This document shows, one piece after another, positions 34,707-42,674 of a stretch of DNA of 43,831 bases (positions are counted from its first letter, which is position 1; the number at the start of each line of letters is the position of its first letter). A model generated the notes under the pieces. That model did not search any database, was not told where the DNA came from, and saw only the letters and a list, made by a program, of their open reading frames with translations. The stretch spans positions 1 to 43,831 of the forward strand of contig NZ_CAMZOG010000034.1 of the NCBI RefSeq assembly GCF_947331445.1, read 5' to 3'. This DNA is from Parendozoicomonas sp. Alg238-R29. Its GTDB lineage: Bacteria > Pseudomonadota > Gammaproteobacteria > Pseudomonadales > Endozoicomonadaceae. Both the position numbers and the translations under genes were made by a program.

Positions 34707-37004
34707 ATGAAATCTGATTGCTGTAACAGTGGTGGTTGTCACACCGCTCATTACCACGAACACGGTTATGCGACTGTTCAGGAAGCATCTGCTGGTACGG
34801 CGGTATCCTCCAGTGACGGCCAGAGTTCTGAAGCTGGTGGATGTTGTGGTAGTGGTGCTGAAGATGAGGATCCTGAGTCGGAGCTATCAGATTCTAATAT
34901 CCGCTGCTGGCATATTTCCGGTATTGATTGCCCCTCCTGCGTTAAGAAAGTTCAAACAGCACTGACCCGTGTTGATAGTGTTGTAAAAGCCCATGTTTCC
35001 TTTTCCACCATGCGTCTGCAAGTCGAGTTCACCGCGGGTAGCGCCAATGTGAATGGCGTTATGACCTGTATTGATAACCTGGGTTATCGGCTCACAGATA
35101 TTGGTGAGCAAGCTCCTGCTGAATCTGAGCAAAACTTCTTCAAAAAATATGCATCCATTCTGGTGTTTGGTTTGCTTCTTGGATTCGGAGCATTGGTAAA
35201 TAGTGTCCAGCCTGAAATAGGGAGATGGGTTCTTACTCTTGCCGCTTTGTTTGGCATTTTCCCTATTGGTAAAAAGGCTTTAAGTCAGGCGCGCAGCGGT
35301 ACCCCTTTTGGTATCGAAACCCTGATGACCGTTGCTGCACTTGGTGCTCTGGTTCTCGGTGAAACCCTTGAAGCTGGTATGGTTCTGCTGTTGTTTATGA
35401 TCGGTGAACATCTGGAAGGCCTGGCAGCAAATCGAGCACGTCAAGGTGTAGAAAGTCTTATGGCTCTCAGTCCGGACAAAATGACTCGTATTATCATCGG
35501 TGCCAATGGTGAGGAAACTAAAGAAGAGATTCTTGCCAGTCAGTTGATGCCTGAGGATATTGTTGAAGTTCGACCTGGTGACCGTCTGGCAACGGATGGT
35601 GAGTTAATTACCGATGCAGCCAGCTTTGACGAAAGCTCTTTGACCGGTGAGTCGGTGCCGGTAGATCGCTTAACAGGCGAAACAGTCATGGCAGGAAGTC
35701 TTTGTGCGGACCGTGTTGCTCGCCTCAAAGTTGTTTCGGAACCTGGAAATAATGCCATTGACCGTGTCGTACGGTTGATTGAAGAAGCTGAAGAAAGTAA
35801 AGCGCCTATCGAGCGGTTTATTGATAAATTCAGCCGTTGGTATACGCCACTTATGATGGCGATTTCAGCCTTGGTTGTTGTCGTTCCACCTCTGGTTTTG
35901 GGCGGCGATTGGGGAACATGGGTTTATCGCGGGCTGACTCTTCTGCTTATTTCCTGCCCCTGTGCACTGGTGATCTCCACACCAGCCGCTGTTACATCTG
36001 GTCTGGCCCGTGCAGCCCGTCAAGGATTCCTGATTAAAGGTGGGGCTGTTCTGGAACAACTGGGAGAAGTTCAGCAGGTCGCTTTTGATAAGACCGGCAC
36101 ATTAACGGAAGGTCGCCCTCAGGTTGTGGATGTCATTGCCTTTGGTTGCGAAAAGCATAGTGTGTTGTCCATGGCTGCGGCGGTGGAAGATGGCTCCCGT
36201 CACCCTCTGGCACAGGCTATCGTTCGCAAGGCTAAGAAAGATGGGCTGGAGATGACTCCAGGAGATAATGTTAGTGCCCAGGCCGGCAAAGGAGTTAGTG
36301 GTCAAATTGATGGAGCGACAATTGTCGTGGGTTCTCCCAAGTATCTGGCTGGTGAAATCAATTCAGTAAGTAACTCGGAAAAGTGTATTGCTGATCTGGA
36401 AGAGAGAGGCTACACCGTTGTTGGGGTAACCCATAACAGTGAACTTATTGGCGTTATTGCAATCAGCGATACCCTGCGTGCAGATTCTCAGGAAGCCATT
36501 CAGCGACTGAACGCTCTTGGAGTCTCCAGCATAATGCTGACAGGTGATAATCCAAGAGCGGCGGCGGCCATTGCCGAAAAGTTGGAAATGGATTTCCGGG
36601 CAGGACTGCTTCCCGAAGATAAAGTGAAAGAAGTTCGTGCTCTTGAGAAACACGCTCCGATTGCCATGGTTGGTGATGGTATCAATGATGCTCCAGCTTT
36701 GAAGAGCGCCCACGTGGGTATTGCCATGGGCAGCGGAACGGATGTTGCCCTGGAAACGGCTGATGCTGCTCTGACCCATGAACGGGTGCGTGATCTGGCC
36801 GATATGATCGACCTGTCCCGGGCCACCATGCAGGTTGTGCGTCAGAATGTGATTTTTGCTATTGCTCTGAAAGTTGTCTTCCTGATGACCAGTTTGACAG
36901 GACTTACCGGCCTGATGCTGGCAGTGATTGCTGATTCCGGGGCAACTGCGTTAGTGACAATGAATTCGTTGCGACTTTTACGCAGGAAAAACTCTTTTAA
37001 GTAA
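34707..37004 (+). CDS. zntA: Zn/Cd/Pb-exporting P1B-type ATPase
   Basis: A 765-residue ATP-driven heavy-metal exporter. The N-terminus is rich in Cys and His (CCNSGGC, HTAHYHEH, GGCCGSG), followed by a heavy-metal-associated domain with GIDCPSC. Membrane helix 6 holds C417-P-C419, then the phosphorylation site D461 in DKTGTLTEGRP, SRHPLAQAI (the HP motif), TGDNPRAAAAIAEKL and VGDGINDAPALKSAHVG. The final membrane helix region includes DSGATALVTMNSLRLLR, as in ZntA-type pumps. AAGGAG precedes the ATG. Regulated, by inference, by the ArsR protein through the palindrome at 34658-34673. Confidence 0.95.
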   Translation: MKSDCCNSGGCHTAHYHEHGYATVQEASAGTAVSSSDGQSSEAGGCCGSGAEDEDPESELSDSNIRCWHISGIDCPSCVKKVQTALTRVDSVVKAHVSFSTMRLQVEFTAGSANVNGVMTCIDNLGYRLTDIGEQAPAESEQNFFKKYASILVFGLLLGFGALVNSVQPEIGRWVLTLAALFGIFPIGKKALSQARSGTPFGIETLMTVAALGALVLGETLEAGMVLLLFMIGEHLEGLAANRARQGVESLMALSPDKMTRIIIGANGEETKEEILASQLMPEDIVEVRPGDRLATDGELITDAASFDESSLTGESVPVDRLTGETVMAGSLCADRVARLKVVSEPGNNAIDRVVRLIEEAEESKAPIERFIDKFSRWYTPLMMAISALVVVVPPLVLGGDWGTWVYRGLTLLLISCPCALVISTPAAVTSGLARAARQGFLIKGGAVLEQLGEVQQVAFDKTGTLTEGRPQVVDVIAFGCEKHSVLSMAAAVEDGSRHPLAQAIVRKAKKDGLEMTPGDNVSAQAGKGVSGQIDGATIVVGSPKYLAGEINSVSNSEKCIADLEERGYTVVGVTHNSELIGVIAISDTLRADSQEAIQRLNALGVSSIMLTGDNPRAAAAIAEKLEMDFRAGLLPEDKVKEVRALEKHAPIAMVGDGINDAPALKSAHVGIAMGSGTDVALETADAALTHERVRDLADMIDLSRATMQVVRQNVIFAIALKVVFLMTSLTGLTGLMLAVIADSGATALVTMNSLRLLRRKNSFK

Positions 37005-37032
37005 ATCTCAGACTAATCTCGGTAGTGTTTTG

Positions 37033-37061
37033 AGCAGGTGAGTTTACACTTACCTGCTTTT
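37033..37061 (+). terminator. terminator after zntA
   Basis: Eleven-bp stem, 37033-37043 with 37048-37058 (one G-T pair), loop TTAC, followed by a short T run. Confidence 0.7.
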
Positions 37062-37090
37062 CATCATCCGTTAACAATGTGATTCCTTCT

Positions 37091-38083
37091 ATGATGAAGT
37101 TCCTAATCGCTGCTTCGACAGCGGCAGTATTTGCGACATCAGCCAGTTTTGCCAATCAGGATGTGTTGTTTTCCTATGGTGGTAAGGACTATCAGTTTAA
37201 AGACTTGCAGCCTGAGCTGCAGCAGCGTTTTTTTGATACCAAACAGGAAGCCAGAGACAAACAGCTTGGGGTGTTGGATCAAGCTGTGATGGATATTTAT
37301 ATTGATAAGCTGGCAGCCAGCAAAGATAACTCTAGCGCCGAAACCCGTGCCGAGCTATTAAAGGTAGATCCTGTTACCGATGCCGATATTGAAGCGCTGT
37401 ATAACCAGTACAAAGATCGCATCGGCGCGCCTCTTGAGCAGGTGAAGGGTTATATTGAGCAGCAGCTAATCACCATGCGTATGCAGGAGAAAGCCCAGCA
37501 GCTGATTAACAGTGCTAAGAAAGAGAATGGCTTCCAGCTGAAACTGCCTGAGTTAGAGTCTCCCGTCTTCACCATGAACCTGACTCCTTTCCCGGCAAAA
37601 GGCGCGAAGGAGGCCAAGGTCACAGTTGTTGAATTTGCGGATTACCGCTGTGGCTACTGCAAGAAAGCCAAAACAGCTGTTGATGATCTGTTGAAAAAAT
37701 ACGGCGATAAGGTCAAGGTCGTTTATATTGATTTCCCCGTTGTTCAAACACAGACCGGTATTTCCCAGAAGGTGGTGGCTGGTGCTTACTGTGCCCGTCA
37801 GCAGGACAAATACTGGGAATATCATGCCAAAGCCTACGATATGCAGAAAGATCTAGGCCTGGATTCTGCAGCCCAAATTGCCAGCATTCTCAAGCTGAAT
37901 AAAAAAACTTTTCAGGCCTGTATGAATAGTAGTAACTCCAGTGATTATGTAACCAGGGCTTCTGAGTTTGGTCGTACTTATGGAGTAACCGGAACACCTA
38001 CATTTTTTGTTAATGGCAAGCGTATTCACACTCATGATCCTGCTGTAGATCTGGAGTCAATGGTGGTTAAAGCGTTGAAGTGA
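37091..38083 (+). CDS. DsbA/Com1-like thiol:disulfide protein
   Basis: A 330-residue exported thioredoxin-fold protein. The signal peptide is about MKFLIAASTAAVFATSASFA. A helical N-terminal domain of roughly 130 residues (DKQLGVLDQAVMDIYIDKLA, QVKGYIEQQLITMRMQEKAQ) precedes the DsbA domain with active site C187-G-Y-C190 (FADYRCGYCKKAK) and the cis-proline loop GTPTFFVNG. The long N-terminal domain fits the Com1/DSBA-oxidoreductase group rather than classical DsbA. ATG 37091 or 37094 is the start; the frame opens with GTG at 37079. Confidence 0.88.
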   Translation: MMKFLIAASTAAVFATSASFANQDVLFSYGGKDYQFKDLQPELQQRFFDTKQEARDKQLGVLDQAVMDIYIDKLAASKDNSSAETRAELLKVDPVTDADIEALYNQYKDRIGAPLEQVKGYIEQQLITMRMQEKAQQLINSAKKENGFQLKLPELESPVFTMNLTPFPAKGAKEAKVTVVEFADYRCGYCKKAKTAVDDLLKKYGDKVKVVYIDFPVVQTQTGISQKVVAGAYCARQQDKYWEYHAKAYDMQKDLGLDSAAQIASILKLNKKTFQACMNSSNSSDYVTRASEFGRTYGVTGTPTFFVNGKRIHTHDPAVDLESMVVKALK

Positions 38084-38206
38084 TTTATTCTGCTATCAAG
38101 GTTTTTTGCCGAATAAACAGCGTGTCTTTGAGCAACAAATGTACGCTGTTTCTGTTTAGAATCAGCAAAATCTCAAAAATAGGTACAAATACTCATATCG
38201 GTTTGG

Positions 38207-38236
38207 TTGACAGAGAGTCGGTATAAACCGTAACTT
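38207..38236 (+). promoter_or_regulatory. sigma-70 promoter of metNIQ
   Basis: TTGACA at 38207-38212, an 18-base spacer, and TAACTT at 38231-38236. Transcription would begin near 38243, the first base of the riboswitch stem, which supports both calls. Confidence 0.65.
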
Positions 38237-38242
38237 GTGGCC

Positions 38243-38300
38243 AGGCGCTGATTTGTAACTTCGGCTTGCGGGCGCCTTATATAAAAACCGCTAAAGAGAT
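38243..38300 (+). ncRNA. SAM-II riboswitch aptamer in the metNIQ leader
   Basis: Stem P1 is AGGCGC (38243-38248) with GCGCCT (38272-38277). The loop opens with TGATTT directly after P1, as in the Sargasso metX SAM-II aptamer, and contains CTTGC. An A-rich linker (ATATAAAAA) follows P1, then CCGC (38288-38291) pairs with GCGG (38268-38271) to close the H-type pseudoknot, ending in the conserved GCTAAA (38290-38295). The order and spacing match the SAM-II fold as I recall it. The downstream gene, a methionine importer, is a natural SAM-controlled target, and an intrinsic terminator follows. Confidence 0.75.
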
Positions 38301-38323
38301 TGTGTTTGCACGATAGCATTTGC

Positions 38324-38356
38324 AAAACCACTCGCTGACAATTGAGTGGTTTTTTT
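38324..38356 (+). terminator. leader terminator before metN
   Basis: Ten-bp stem AAAACCACTC (38324-38333) with GAGTGGTTTT (38344-38353), loop of ten, then Ts to 38356. It lies 55 bases before the metN start, inside the leader, so it is best read as the expression platform of the riboswitch. Confidence 0.88.
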
Positions 38357-38410
38357 GTATCTGCCCCTCATCTCTTTGGCCCCGCAATTTTTGTTGTATG
38401 CGGAGCTGCA

Positions 38411-39445
38411 ATGATTCAATTTAAAAGTATTAGCAAAACCTTCCAGGGAGGAAGCGGTCCGGTTCATGCGCTGGACAACATTTCTCTCCATGTTCCCGAA
38501 GGTTGTATCTATGGTGTGATCGGTTCCAGTGGTGCGGGTAAAAGTACCCTGATTCGCTGTGCCAATTTACTGGAATCTCCAACATCTGGTGAAGTCCTGG
38601 TTGCCGGTCAGAATCTGATCGAACTTTCTCCGGCTGAGCTACGTAGTGCCCGCCGTGAAATCGGTATGATCTTCCAGCACTTCAATCTACTTTCCGGCCG
38701 AACAGTATTTCAGAATATTGCTCTGCCTTTGGAGCTGGCAGGAAAATCATCCTCTGACATTGAGAATGCTATCGCGCCGCTGCTGGAACTGGTTGGACTT
38801 GTGGATAAGCGAGACAGCTATCCCGCCCAGCTTTCTGGTGGGCAGAAACAGCGTGTTGCCATAGCCCGGGCTTTGGCCAGTCAGCCTAAGGTGTTGCTTT
38901 GCGACGAGGCGACTTCCGCTCTCGATCCGCAAACCACAGTTTCTATTCTTAATCTGCTGAAAGACATCAATAAAAAGCTGGGTTTGACCATTCTGCTGAT
39001 TACCCATGAGATGGATGTTGTGAAATCTATCTGTGATCGGGTGGCAATACTCAGTCAGGGGCGTGTGATTGAAGAGAATGATGTGGAATCGTTCTTTGTG
39101 GCTCCCCAAACAGAGCTGGCCCGTGAGTTTGTGCGAGCGGCTATTCATGAAAAACCTGCGTCAGATATCAGTCATCAGTTTCGTCAGGGCTATGTAGAAG
39201 GCAGTCGCCCTGTACTGCGTATTACTTTTGTGGGGCAGAATGTTGTTCAGCCATTAATTACCCAAGCGGCCCGCCTGTGTCAGGTGGACTTTAATATTCT
39301 GCAGGCGGATATCGAAACTGTTCACAGCAAAACCATGGGCTTTCTGATGGTTGATGTTGTGGGTGAAGAGCAGGGCGTGCAGGACGCTCAGGCATTTTTG
39401 CAGAAGCACGATCTGCAGGTGGAGGTTGTTGGTTATGTCAGCTGA
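38411..39445 (+). CDS. metN: methionine ABC transporter, ATP-binding subunit
   Basis: ATPase of the D/L-methionine importer MetNIQ, 344 residues. Walker A GSSGAGKSTLIRC, Q-loop IFQHFNLLSGRTVF, signature LSGGQKQRVAIARALA, Walker B LLCDEATSALDP and H-loop ITHEMDVV are in place. The C-terminal NIL domain (about 265-344) is the regulatory methionine-binding module. ATG 38411 with GGAG upstream is chosen; the longer frame from 38342 would start inside the leader terminator. Overlaps metI by 11 bases. Confidence 0.96.
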   Translation: MIQFKSISKTFQGGSGPVHALDNISLHVPEGCIYGVIGSSGAGKSTLIRCANLLESPTSGEVLVAGQNLIELSPAELRSARREIGMIFQHFNLLSGRTVFQNIALPLELAGKSSSDIENAIAPLLELVGLVDKRDSYPAQLSGGQKQRVAIARALASQPKVLLCDEATSALDPQTTVSILNLLKDINKKLGLTILLITHEMDVVKSICDRVAILSQGRVIEENDVESFFVAPQTELAREFVRAAIHEKPASDISHQFRQGYVEGSRPVLRITFVGQNVVQPLITQAARLCQVDFNILQADIETVHSKTMGFLMVDVVGEEQGVQDAQAFLQKHDLQVEVVGYVS

Positions 39446-40088
39446 TGCATGGTCTTTGCTATTTGAGTCTCTTCTGGAAACTCTTTATATGGTGGCGGTA
39501 TCTGGTCTGGTCAGCGCGGCTTTAGGTATTCCCTTGGGAGTGCTGTTGCACGTTACCCGCCCCAGGCAGATTCTGCAGCGTCCGCTTTTGAATCGGGCTC
39601 TTGGCACAGTTGTGAACGCTGCACGCTCAGTACCGTTTATTATCTTGATGGTGGCGATTATTCCACTGACCCGGCTGATTGCTGGAACTTCCATAGGTAC
39701 AACTGCAGCTATTGTTCCGCTGAGTTTGGCGTCGATTCCTTTCGTGGCCCGGATTGCGGAGGGAGCTTTGAATGAAGTGTCTTCCGGGCTGGTGGAAGCG
39801 GCTGAATCTATGGGGGCTACCCCTCTACAGATTGTTACCAGAGTGATGCTGCCGGAAGCATTGCCAGGGCTGATTCATGGTATGACTCTCACTCTGGTTA
39901 CGTTGGTGAGTTATTCCGCTATGGCGGGAGCCATTGGTGGCGGTGGTTTGGGGGATCTGGGTATTCGCTATGGTTATCAGCGTTTTGATCCAATCATTAT
40001 GATTGCCACTGTAATTGTTCTGATAGTGGTTGTTCAGCTGATTCAGTCTGCTGGAGAAAGACTACAGGCCCGTTACGAGCATAAATAA
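39435..40088 (+). CDS. metI: methionine ABC transporter, permease subunit
   Basis: A 217-residue inner-membrane permease with five or so helices. The family coupling-helix region EAAESMGATPLQIVTRVMLPEALPGLIHG and the end GAIGGGGLGDLGIRYGYQRF are clear. The start ATG lies inside the end of metN with GGAGG at 39421-39425, giving an 11-base overlap and likely translational coupling. Confidence 0.96.
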   Translation: MSADAWSLLFESLLETLYMVAVSGLVSAALGIPLGVLLHVTRPRQILQRPLLNRALGTVVNAARSVPFIILMVAIIPLTRLIAGTSIGTTAAIVPLSLASIPFVARIAEGALNEVSSGLVEAAESMGATPLQIVTRVMLPEALPGLIHGMTLTLVTLVSYSAMAGAIGGGGLGDLGIRYGYQRFDPIIMIATVIVLIVVVQLIQSAGERLQARYEHK

Positions 40089-40107
40089 ACAGCTCTTCTA
40101 CTTTTTT

Positions 40108-40135
40108 ACATGAAAATATCCAAGCATTTTCATGT
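40108..40135 (+). promoter_or_regulatory. intercistronic hairpin metI-metQ
   Basis: Perfect 10-bp stem ACATGAAAAT (40108-40117) with ATTTTCATGT (40126-40135), loop ATCCAAGC, with no T tract after it. It may set 3' ends or protect mRNA so that the binding protein is made in excess of the membrane subunits. Confidence 0.4.
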
Positions 40136-40223
40136 CCTGAGGTGGGCATTTTCCGCTCATGGCTGTTTATAAGAGCGAAATAAAAGCAAAAGTATTGAAT
40201 ACACAAGATATCAGGAGAGCAGT

Positions 40224-41054
40224 ATGAAACCTGTAGTTGATTTGAAAAAGCTTATTGGTGCGGTTGTTGCTGCCAGTGCCTTGATTCTGGCTGGCTGTGG
40301 CAGTGATGACAGTACTGCCCCCAAAATTGATGAGACCGCGCCGTTGAAAGTGGGTGTAATGTCTGGCCCAGAAGCTGACGTTATGAAAGCCGCTCTGGAT
40401 AAAGCCAAGGCTGATTCCGGGTTGGAAGCTGAGCTGGTTGAGTTCCAGGATTACATTACTCCTAACGTTGCCCTGTCTGATGGCAGTATTGATGTGAATG
40501 CTTTCCAGCATAAGCCTTATCTGGACAGCATGATTAATGATCGTGGCCTGAAGCTGGCAGCGGTAGCGAATACCTTTGTTTACCCAATCGCAGCCTACTC
40601 CGACAAGCTGGAGAGTCTGGAGCAGTTGGCCGATGGCGGTAAAGTGGCGATTCCGAATGACCCAAGTAATGAAGGTCGTACCCTGATCCTTCTGCATCAC
40701 ACCGGTCTCATTAAGCTGAAAGATGTGAATGACCTGAATGCAACGCCTCGGGATATTGTTGAAAATCCCAAAGGACTAGAGTTTATTGAACTGGAAGCTC
40801 CTCAGCTGCCACGCTCTTTGCCTGACGTGGATCTGGCTTTTGTTAACAACACCTATGCTATTCCAGCAGGTCTCACTCCTGAGAAGGCGCTGTTGGTTGA
40901 GGGCAAAGAATCTCCTTACGTAAACCTGATGGTTTCCCGTATCGATAACAAAGATGACCCTCGTATTGTCAAGTTGGTTACCGCTTACCAGAGTGAAGTG
41001 GTTGAGCAGACTGCCCATGACCTCTTTAAAGGTGGAGCTGTAAAAGGCTGGTAA
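40224..41054 (+). CDS. metQ: methionine-binding lipoprotein
   Basis: Substrate-binding subunit of MetNIQ, 276 residues. The lipobox LILAGC places it on the outer face of the inner membrane. The NlpA/MetQ family core is present: VGVMSGPEADVMKAALDKA, LVEFQDYITPNVALSDGSID, NAFQHKPYLD, VAIPNDPSNEGRTLILLHHTGLI (in two parts) and LAFVNNTYAIPAGL. AGGAGAG precedes the ATG. It is 135 bases after metI, with a hairpin in between, and ends the operon. Confidence 0.96.
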   Translation: MKPVVDLKKLIGAVVAASALILAGCGSDDSTAPKIDETAPLKVGVMSGPEADVMKAALDKAKADSGLEAELVEFQDYITPNVALSDGSIDVNAFQHKPYLDSMINDRGLKLAAVANTFVYPIAAYSDKLESLEQLADGGKVAIPNDPSNEGRTLILLHHTGLIKLKDVNDLNATPRDIVENPKGLEFIELEAPQLPRSLPDVDLAFVNNTYAIPAGLTPEKALLVEGKESPYVNLMVSRIDNKDDPRIVKLVTAYQSEVVEQTAHDLFKGGAVKGW

Positions 41055-41090
41055 CAGTTTGAATTTTTCGGTTCAAATGCGCTATCTATA

Positions 41091-41120
41091 AAACCCGTGC
41101 TGATGTAGTGCGGGTTTTTT
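41091..41120 (+). terminator. terminator after metQ
   Basis: AAACCCG (41091-41097) pairs with CGGGTTT (41111-41117), followed by Ts to 41120. The loop of 13 could close further. Confidence 0.85.
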
Positions 41121-41241
41121 ATTACCTGCCGTTACACCAGGAAACACTAAGCACTCGAAAATACAATGTTGCATCCGAACCTTTTTCTCCTCTCGAAGCC
41201 TTAGTACTTACAATTCACAGAAGATGGAAAGGAGATCACAG

Positions 41242-42561
41242 ATGTCTAACGGTCTCATGGTACGGGCTCTTTTCACAGGGTTAGTGCAACTGGCATCCTG
41301 TTCTGCCATTGCAGAACAACCGACGCGTGTTTTTGGGCATGCCCGTATGGCACTACACACTGGGCTTCCCCAGACTGTTCAGCAGGAAAAAGAAAGTGTG
41401 TACGGTGAAGTGATGACTCCCAACGGTGTTGAGCAAACGGCTCTGCGCGATTTTCGCCTACTCAGTCGCTGGCGGGATATGCGTTATTCAGAAATCCTGA
41501 AAGAGCCAGAGATTTATCTACGTAATGAATCTGAGTTGCTGCAGATATACAGTCAGGTCGCAGATTGGGGAGTTGAGGATTATGTGAATGCGAGGGCGAC
41601 CCTGGCTCTGACTACTCGGGGTTTTGATGATTCGGTAGCGGTTGTAAATAGCAACGGTCATTACAGCTATTACCTCTGGCTGGGCAGTCATGCTCTGGTT
41701 CTTGCTGCTCTACCGCTATGGTCTCCAGCTGTGGCTGGTATTGGGGTTGCTGCTTTTGCGTCATCTGTCGTTTTCCATATTCGTCAGGGATTCTGGAACG
41801 GCTGGCTGTATATGAATGACTACGGAAGCCTGCTGGATCAAAAAGTAAAGGGAGAAACTGCTCTGGCTCAGCTCAAGGATCATACACCTGCTCTTGAGAA
41901 GGCTCGGAAGATGATTTACCAGCCTTTGTTCAAGAATCATGCGATGACCCTGAATCAAAAAGACTCTGATGCTGTAACGGCAAAATGTCAAAATGCAGGG
42001 GCTTTATATATGACGTCTCCAGTCTATCAAAACAGCATGCTGGCAAATGATGATGTGAAAAGTCTGGTTGATGTTTTCAAAACAGTGGCTGGAGCCGGTC
42101 ATGGACGTTTCACTTTGGAACTGCTTGATGATAGGTATCCTGCTAAACAAAATTTCCGTTTTGAATTACTTCTGTGCAAAAGCAAGCTCTATATTAAGGA
42201 TGTGACCCAACATCAGAGTGGTCAGGTTTATGCCCGTATTCATGATTTATCGGGTTTGAAAAATTTTGCAGAAGAGCTCTCCCTGTTAAGTGATCTGAAT
42301 AAGTTTCGTTTTAAAGTAGAGGATATTCCGCTGTACTCTCGAGTGATTAATTACTCGAGAGCGCTCGCTGTGGAGGGTTTGGTTCATGGCGAGGAAGCAA
42401 CTGAAGAGGGAGAGGGAAATGTTAAGCCAGAGGAGAGTATTTCAATAATAGAAGAGCGTCAGAAAAGTGAAGAAGTAGAAGAACTTCTCCCGATGGATGA
42501 AGAGCTTCTTCCAATCAGTACGCCAGTGGAGGAAGAAGAGCTCTTGCCTATTGCCAGGTAG
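41242..42561 (+). CDS. unrecognised exported/membrane protein with EELLP-repeat tail, 439 residues
   Basis: No family recognised. AAGGAGA lies about eight bases before ATG 41242. A signal-like segment (VRALFTGLVQLASCSAIA, cleavage near AEQP) begins the protein. In the middle, about residues 142-182, LWLGSHALVLAALPLWSP and AVAGIGVAAFASSVVFHI form one or two membrane segments. The region after them is mixed and soluble-looking. The last 60 residues are strongly acidic and contain EELLP three times (EELLPMDEELLPIS, EELLPIAR). It forms a single-gene unit after the metQ terminator. Lineage-specific; a role at the envelope is inference. Confidence 0.78.
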   Translation: MSNGLMVRALFTGLVQLASCSAIAEQPTRVFGHARMALHTGLPQTVQQEKESVYGEVMTPNGVEQTALRDFRLLSRWRDMRYSEILKEPEIYLRNESELLQIYSQVADWGVEDYVNARATLALTTRGFDDSVAVVNSNGHYSYYLWLGSHALVLAALPLWSPAVAGIGVAAFASSVVFHIRQGFWNGWLYMNDYGSLLDQKVKGETALAQLKDHTPALEKARKMIYQPLFKNHAMTLNQKDSDAVTAKCQNAGALYMTSPVYQNSMLANDDVKSLVDVFKTVAGAGHGRFTLELLDDRYPAKQNFRFELLLCKSKLYIKDVTQHQSGQVYARIHDLSGLKNFAEELSLLSDLNKFRFKVEDIPLYSRVINYSRALAVEGLVHGEEATEEGEGNVKPEESISIIEERQKSEEVEELLPMDEELLPISTPVEEEELLPIAR

Positions 42562-42674
42562 GTTAGACATAAGGGAAAGCCACAGATTTCTGTTGCAGCT
42601 CATTGTTACCGCTGATTCATCTCGTTACTATCCGTTGAGAATGGGTAGAACACTTAAAAGATACAGAAGTAAGA

